Source of the DNA: Fibrobacteraceae bacterium
GTDB lineage: Bacteria; Fibrobacterota; Fibrobacteria; Fibrobacterales; Fibrobacteraceae
DNA: 61,764 bases
Reading direction: 5' to 3'
NCBI GenBank assembly: GCA_017631885.1
Contig: JAGBSH010000013.1
Location: 1 to 61,764 of the forward strand
Shown here: piece by piece, positions 59,271-61,764 of the stretch
How positions within the stretch are numbered: position 1 is the first letter of the stretch
Layout: each line of letters begins with the position of its first letter
Notes under the pieces: generated by a model
What the model was told of the DNA's origin: nothing
Database searches by the model: none
What the model saw: the letters and a program-made list of their open reading frames with translations, nothing else
Made by a program: the position numbers and the translations under genes

Positions 59271-59999
59271 ATGCTTTATGGAATTTGTTCTGATATCCAC
59301 TCCAATGCGACTGCTTTAAAGGCTGTTCTTGCTTCTATGGACTCTTATGGAGTTGAACGGCGAGTTTGCCTTGGCGATTTAGTTGGGTATGGTCCTGATG
59401 TTAATGAAAGTGTTTCTTTAGCAGCATCTTCTATGGATATTTCAATTATTGGCAATCACGACAGTGTGGCTATGCGTTGGGAATCTTGCTTGGGGTTTAA
59501 TCCGTATGCCAAACAAGCAATAGAATGGACTCAGAATCAACTTTCTCCGGAATCGGTAAAATATTTAGATGGTTTGCCTTACATTTTTGAAGAAAATGAA
59601 ATTTGTTTTGTTCATGCTTCTCCTATGTCACCAGCCGATTGGGTTTATGTTACCGATTTAGAAGATGCTTTAGATGCATTTGATCATTTCTCTGGTAAAT
59701 ATTGTTTTGTCGGGCATACTCATAGTCCGGTTATTGTGGCTATGCGAGATGCTGCAATCCCCAAAGTGATAGAAGATGGTTCTTATGTCCTTGAAAAAGG
59801 CGAACGCCTTTTGGTAAATGTGGGGAGCGTAGGCCAGCCAAGAGACAGAGACCCTAGAGCTTGTTGGTGCTTGTTTGATTCTGAAAAAGAATCTGTGCAA
59901 TTGATTCGAGTTCCTTATGCAATAGAAGAAACGCAAAAGCGAATGCGAGAAGCAGGAATTTCAGATTTTTTAGTTGAACGTCTCGGAGTTGGGCGGTGA
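59271..59999 (+). CDS. Metallophosphoesterase (YfcE/MJ0936-like)
   Basis: 242 aa from ATG 59271. Calcineurin-like motifs: ICSDIHSNATAL, LGDLVGYGPDV, IGNHD, CFVHASPM and CFVGHTHSP, a complete two-metal set. A C-terminal GSVGQPRDRDPRACWCLFD fits the family of small phosphodiesterases and phosphatases of unknown natural substrate. Its stop overlaps the GTG start of rlmH by 4 bp. Confidence 0.9.
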   Translation: MLYGICSDIHSNATALKAVLASMDSYGVERRVCLGDLVGYGPDVNESVSLAASSMDISIIGNHDSVAMRWESCLGFNPYAKQAIEWTQNQLSPESVKYLDGLPYIFEENEICFVHASPMSPADWVYVTDLEDALDAFDHFSGKYCFVGHTHSPVIVAMRDAAIPKVIEDGSYVLEKGERLLVNVGSVGQPRDRDPRACWCLFDSEKESVQLIRVPYAIEETQKRMREAGISDFLVERLGVGR

Positions 60000-60457
60000 A
60001 ACTCTTTTTAGCGGTTTTTGGAAAAGCAGGTTCTCCATTTGTATCAGATGAAGTAGCTCGCTATGTAAAGCGTTTAAAGGGGTCTGCTTCGCCTTTAGAA
60101 ATTGTTGAATTAAAAGAAAGCAAGCGAGACGACAAATTAAAAGCACTTGCTGAAGAAGCGGAACTTTTTGAAAAACGCTTTCCTAAAAAAGATTTTGTTC
60201 GCGTCATTCTTTCTGAAGAAGGAAAGTTAATGGCAACAGTGCCTCTTGCCCGTTGGATAGAACAAAAAAGCGCGTCTAATATTGTTTTTTTAATTGGTTC
60301 TGCTTATGGGATTGATGAAAAATTAAAAGCCAGTGCTCATTTATTACTTTCTCTTTCTCCATTGACTTTTACTCATGACCACGCACGCGTTATCGCAGCA
60401 GAACAATTGTATCGCTGTGTGATGGTTTTAGCAGGTCACCCTTACCATCACGTTTAA
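59996..60457 (+). CDS. rlmH: 23S rRNA pseudouridine-1915 N3-methyltransferase
   Basis: SPOUT methyltransferase; 153 aa with a GTG start overlapping the previous stop (GTGA). The knot region is clear: VIFLIGSAYGIDEKLKA-type sequence (NIVFLIGSAYGID) and the C-terminal LTFTHDHARVIAAEQLYRC, then GHPYHH, diagnostic for RlmH. It converges with the TM2 gene with 8 bp between the stops. Confidence 0.95.
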   Translation: MKLFLAVFGKAGSPFVSDEVARYVKRLKGSASPLEIVELKESKRDDKLKALAEEAELFEKRFPKKDFVRVILSEEGKLMATVPLARWIEQKSASNIVFLIGSAYGIDEKLKASAHLLLSLSPLTFTHDHARVIAAEQLYRCVMVLAGHPYHHV

Positions 60458-60465
60458 TGGCTTGT

Positions 60466-60891
60466 TTAAAACGCTGTTAAAGTCGGCAAAAAGAAAAGAG
60501 AAGAAAAAGCAATTATTCCAAGAATGCCTAAAATAAAAAATACTAAGTAAATGATAGAAAGGGCTAAAGCAACAGAATCGTCGCCGGTTAATTTTTTGGT
60601 TTTGGTAGAGTAAGTTCCTTTCGTGATGTGGCGTAAATCCAGATAAATAAGGAGTGCACATACAAAAGCAGGAACAATTAAAAATCCAAAAATATTGAGA
60701 ACGATTTTTAAAACGCCACGAGTTGGGTTTCCTAAGACAAAATCATGGATTCCAAGACCGCCAAGAAAAAAAGCAAATAATGCGGCGTGTGTTTTTTCAA
60801 TTGGTGGAATAATATCAGAAAAAGGTTCGCCACATTGTGGACAAGAAATAGCACGTTCAGAACAATCATTACTGCAATTTGGACAAAGCAT
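60466..60891 (-). CDS. TM2-domain membrane protein with zinc ribbon
   Basis: ATG 60891 behind AGGAA is preferred; the longer frame to 61029 translates the dispersed repeat. 141 aa. Zinc ribbon at the N-terminus (MLCPNCSNDCSERAISCPQC), then a TM2 domain (ALFAFFLGGLGIHDFVLGN, then GVLKIVLNIFGFLIVPAFVC) and a third hydrophobic helix near the C-terminus (ALSIIYLVFFILGILGIIAF). Small integral membrane protein of unknown role. Confidence 0.85.
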   Translation of the reverse strand: MLCPNCSNDCSERAISCPQCGEPFSDIIPPIEKTHAALFAFFLGGLGIHDFVLGNPTRGVLKIVLNIFGFLIVPAFVCALLIYLDLRHITKGTYSTKTKKLTGDDSVALALSIIYLVFFILGILGIIAFSSLFFLPTLTAF

Positions 60892-61542
60892 AAAAATTCC
60901 TATTTGATAAATTTTTGAAACTCCACAAGAGAGTGTTGCAAAACCTGCTGTAAACAAGCTTGTCATGGCAACTAGATTGCCACGCCGTTTATTCTGCACG
61001 TCTCGCAACGACAAGTTCAGGCTTGTCATGGCGAGGAGTCTTTTAAGACGACGTGGCCATCTTGTTTTTTGTCATTACGAGCGTAGCGAAGTAATCCAAA
61101 AACAAGTGTTACTTGCGATGAGATTGCTTTTGTCACTACGTTCCATCGCGAGTGACAAGAACCTTAAACAAGAACCAAAATCCCTCGCAAAACAATATTT
61201 TCAAAAATAAAATTTCACTTAAAACTAAGTTGCAAGAGCGTCGGCCAGGGAAGCGGTGGCATGGAGGGGAGCGTGCTGCCTTCGTTATTCCGAGCCGAGT
61301 CCCCTCCCCAAAAATTTCTCATAGTTCAACTATTGAGGGATTCTTCGTTTATGAGTGTTTGAAATTAAAGCTTAATTTCGCAAGGCTTTGTATTCCAAAT
61401 TTCTTCAGCGTATCCTTTAATGGTTCTGTCAGAGCAGATTTTTTTTAATTTGGATGTAAAGATGGATAGGTTTACCATGTTGTGTATATTGAATCTTTGT
61501 GTTTTTTTACTAAATTCTTGCACACTTTTTGAGAGTTTTTCT
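60892..61542. other. Repeat-filled intergenic region before the second FISUMP gene
   Basis: About 650 bp with no credible gene. 60965-61160 carries inverted copies of the dispersed repeats found near 24.5-24.7 kb. The rest (61210-61540) is AT-rich with no clear structure. Confidence 0.65.
60965..61160. repeat. Dispersed palindromic repeats, copy near 61 kb
   Basis: 61070-61100 is an exact inverted match to 24510-24540. 61024-61062 matches the inverse of 24674-24712 with one mismatch. The GTCTCGCAACGACAAG segment is the counterpart of the TTGCGAGAC block at 24613. Confidence 0.8.
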
Positions 61543-61764
61543 ATGCAAAATAATCGTTTTTCTGCGTTATTGAAGTGCTTGGTTATGGGTGTATTATCCA
61601 TTGTTTTTATTGCTTGCTCTGAAAATAGTTCTAGTGCAAGTGAAGAGTTTGATGCCGCAAAAGTTTGCCCAGAAAGTGGTCGTGGAACATTTGTTGATGA
61701 GCGCGATGGACAAGAATACAAATACACAACTATTGGAGACCAAGTGTGGATGGCGGAGAATTTA
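61543..61764 (+). CDS. FISUMP-domain lipoprotein, N-terminal part (cut by window edge)
   Basis: ATG 61543 opens a frame that stays open to the right edge (74 codons). Lipoprotein signal VLSIVFIAC (C25), a Ser-rich linker (SENSSSASEEF), then the start of a FISUMP domain: FVDERDGQEYKYTTIGDQVW, then MAENL. In the 8182 gene the same signature lies about 1000 residues from the start; here it is near residue 52, so this is probably a short, single-domain member. A weak GAGAG site lies upstream. Confidence 0.85.
   Translation, partial: MQNNRFSALLKCLVMGVLSIVFIACSENSSSASEEFDAAKVCPESGRGTFVDERDGQEYKYTTIGDQVWMAENL

Noticed and set aside
61365-61727. 120-aa minus-strand ORF at the right end
   Set aside because: Antisense to the FISUMP lipoprotein gene, which has a clear signal peptide and domain.

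Overview
The window looks like a chromosomal segment of a Fibrobacter-type bacterium (phylum Fibrobacterota). Three lineage markers support this: a lipoprotein ending in a FISUMP domain (Fibrobacter succinogenes major paralogous domain) at 8182-11802, a second FISUMP lipoprotein starting at 61543, and a TIGR02147-type Fibrobacter paralogous regulator at 38870. A fourth is a circularly permuted GH16 lichenase very like the known F. succinogenes enzyme. Most genes are AT-rich. One stretch, 8.2-10.4 kb, is clearly GC-richer.

Layout. 0-6.2 kb: the start of an exported Ala/Pro/Glu repeat protein, ilvBN on the minus strand, a cytosine-poor intergenic gap, then rpsO-pnp. 6.3-7.7 kb: GH16 glucanase and a doubtful small exported ORF. 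7.7-15.6 kb: an accessory block holding an inverted-repeat element with a terminator-like leader, a large FISUMP lipoprotein, and three small gene units. The units are two tandem uracil-DNA-glycosylase-like genes, a DUF3990/DUF3791 pair, and a 60-aa protein/GNAT pair. Each unit is followed by a copy, full or truncated, of a GC-rich 134-bp repeat. 15.7-24.2 kb: a giant acyl-CoA dehydratase activase-like protein, small unknown genes and a modular pectate lyase. 24.2-25.1 kb: a repeat-filled gap. 25.1-35.9 kb: an outer-membrane protein, proA-hisI, aspS, a PPP-type phosphatase, pyrD followed by a short envelope cluster including a PDZ-thioredoxin fusion, a peptidase MA-like protein and radC. 36.1-41.5 kb: an OmpA protein with unusual calcium-binding-like repeats, then a three-gene operon (TIGR02147 regulator, LamG lipoprotein, PAS protein). 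41.5-61 kb: mostly housekeeping genes (U32 peptidase, metG, obg, argC, ychJ, rlmN, PBP1A, tRNA-Arg, pseudouridine synthase, ybeY, CBS transporter, tRNA-fMet, rpiA, slyD, rlmH). The right edge has a repeat-filled gap and the start of the second FISUMP lipoprotein.

Functionally this is core metabolism and translation interleaved with secreted plant-polysaccharide enzymes and envelope proteins. The most novel-looking part is 11.8-15.5 kb, where small defence- or toxin-antitoxin-like gene pairs sit between copies of one structured repeat. A second pattern is that several genes without a Shine-Dalgarno sequence have a TATATT or TAATTT hexamer ending 6-7 nt before their ATG, which suggests leaderless transcripts. 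All family calls come from reading the translated sequence by eye; no database search was run.
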